Of a stretch of 23,336 nt of DNA, positions 22,687-23,336 are shown in pieces (the first letter of the stretch is position 1; each line of letters begins with the position of its first letter). A model generated the notes under the pieces. It worked only from the letters and a program-made list of their open reading frames with translations, was not told the DNA's origin and did not search any database. The position numbers and the translations under genes are program-made. Origin of the DNA: Candidatus Aminicenantes bacterium UBA4085 (lineage in GTDB: Bacteria > Acidobacteriota > Aminicenantia > Aminicenantales > UBA4085). The DNA is taken from assembly GCA_002383325.1 (NCBI GenBank), contig DFYJ01000138.1, forward strand, positions 19,163 to 42,498. Direction: 5' to 3'.

Positions 22687-22695
22687 TGCTAGAAT
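22687..22695 (+). promoter_or_regulatory. Extended -10 promoter (TGCTAGAAT) of aspS
   Basis: TGCTAGAAT lies 31 bases before the aspS ATG. The box is of the same TGnTAGAAT form as those of accA and the flippase gene. The -35 region falls about ten bases beyond palindromic element 6. Confidence 0.5.
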
Positions 22696-22726
22696 AGCCA
22701 CGATTTTCACGAAAAAGAGAGCCACC

Positions 22727-23336
22727 ATGAGCACTGTTCAGGAGACCTTCAAGCGCACCCACTATGCCGGCGCCCTGCGCGCCTCCGATGAGGGCGGCGA
22801 AGCCGTCCTGTGCGGCTGGGTCCACAAGACACGCGACATGGGCCATCTGGTCTTTGTCGACGTCCGCGACCGCGAGGGCCTGGCCCAGGTCGTTTTTCGT
22901 TCCGACAACCCCGCCCTCATGGACGAAGCTAAGAAGCTGCGGACCGAATCCGTCATCGGCGTGAGGGGCCACGTTCGCCGCCGCGAGGCGGTCAACAAGG
23001 ACATCCCCACCGGCGAGGTGGAAATTGAGGCATCCGGGCTGAAGCTTTTCGCCGCCGCCAAGACCCCGCCTTTTGCCGTGGCCGACCCCCCCCAGGCCTC
23101 CGAGGAGATCCGCCTCAAGTACCGCTATATCGACCTGCGACGGCCCAAGATGCAGCGCCTCATCCGCCTCCGCCACGAAGCCGCCTTGGCCGTGCGCAAC
23201 TACATGAGCGCCCACGGCTTCCTGGAGATCGAAACGCCCATCCTGGCCAACCCGACCCCCGAAGGCGCCCGCGACTACCTGGTCCCGAGCCGCGTCTACA
23301 AGGGCCGCTTCTACGCCCTGCCCCAGTCCCCCCAGC
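22727..23336 (+). CDS. aspS: Aspartyl-tRNA synthetase, N-terminal part
   Basis: The first 203 residues are present; the gene runs off the window. An OB-fold anticodon-binding domain (VLCGWVHKTRDMGHLVFVDVRDREGLAQVVF) is followed by the class II core start: RYIDLRRPKMQ (motif 1 region), FLEIETPILANPTPEGARDY and LVPSR, then the partial FYALPQSPQ. TPEGARDYLVPSR is typical of bacterial AspRS. Whether it also charges tRNA-Asn cannot be judged from this part. The start ATG has AGAGAG upstream. The promoter region is shared with the divergent secreted-protein gene and palindromic element 6. Confidence 0.95.
   Translation, partial: MSTVQETFKRTHYAGALRASDEGGEAVLCGWVHKTRDMGHLVFVDVRDREGLAQVVFRSDNPALMDEAKKLRTESVIGVRGHVRRREAVNKDIPTGEVEIEASGLKLFAAAKTPPFAVADPPQASEEIRLKYRYIDLRRPKMQRLIRLRHEAALAVRNYMSAHGFLEIETPILANPTPEGARDYLVPSRVYKGRFYALPQSPQ

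Overview
This is a GC-rich bacterial chromosome segment (low 60s % GC by eye) with tightly packed genes. Many genes overlap by 4 bases (ATGA or GTGA). Housekeeping genes (carA/carB, rlmB, accA/hisS, aspS) are mixed with accessory genes. The gene style, GTG/TTG starts and CAD/CPS1-like carbamoyl-phosphate synthase suggest an uncultured Acidobacteriota/Aminicenantes-like or Bacteroidota-related lineage. That placement is an impression; no 16S rRNA or marker tree is available here. No rRNA, tRNA or CRISPR was found, and no gene-free stretch exceeds about 300 bases.

Layout: (1) 1-1164, minus strand: a YbhN/LPG-synthase-type flippase overlapping a truncated coiled-coil secreted protein that may be EnvC-like. 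(2) 1272-2660: glycerate 2-kinase. (3) 2887-3612: a methionine-rich exported protein with a strong terminator. (4) 8076-3776, minus strand: carA-carB, the first step of pyrimidine/arginine synthesis, behind a near-consensus promoter. (5) 8236-12168: an accessory block with a single-chain restriction-modification enzyme (PD-(D/E)xK nuclease, N6-adenine methylase, type ISP-like specificity domain) followed by a ribbon-helix-helix/RelE toxin-antitoxin pair. (6) 15079-12171, minus strand: an HD phosphohydrolase overlapping a secreted six-hairpin glycosidase-like protein. (7) 15342-15662: a DUF202 membrane protein. (8) 15941-19027: rlmB, then accA-hisS. (9) 21472-19110, minus strand: a methyltransferase overlapping a complete S-T-A ECF vitamin-transporter set. 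(10) 22511-21652, minus strand: a small secreted protein with a possible BECR-type nuclease-like domain and a small unknown partner. (11) 22727-end: aspS, truncated.

The most striking feature is a family of six intergenic palindromic elements of 82-147 bp at 2664, 3694, 16658, 19013, 21520 and 22556. All share the terminal 11-mer GGGGTCAGGTC, followed by two tandem 7-mers fitting TYRASAT (Y=C/T, R=A/G, S=C/G). Three versions exist (TTGACAT, TTAAGAT/TCAAGAT, TCAACAT), and the 7-mers match within an element and between its arms while differing between elements. Five of the six touch or nearly touch stop codons. In three genes (rlmB, hisS and the 126-aa gene) the element itself supplies the stop codon and the C-terminal residues GVRS. 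They look like REP/MITE-type non-autonomous elements moved by an unseen enzyme.

Several promoters have good -10 boxes whose predicted start site falls on or within a few bases of the start codon, with no Shine-Dalgarno sequence. This suggests leaderless transcripts for some genes.
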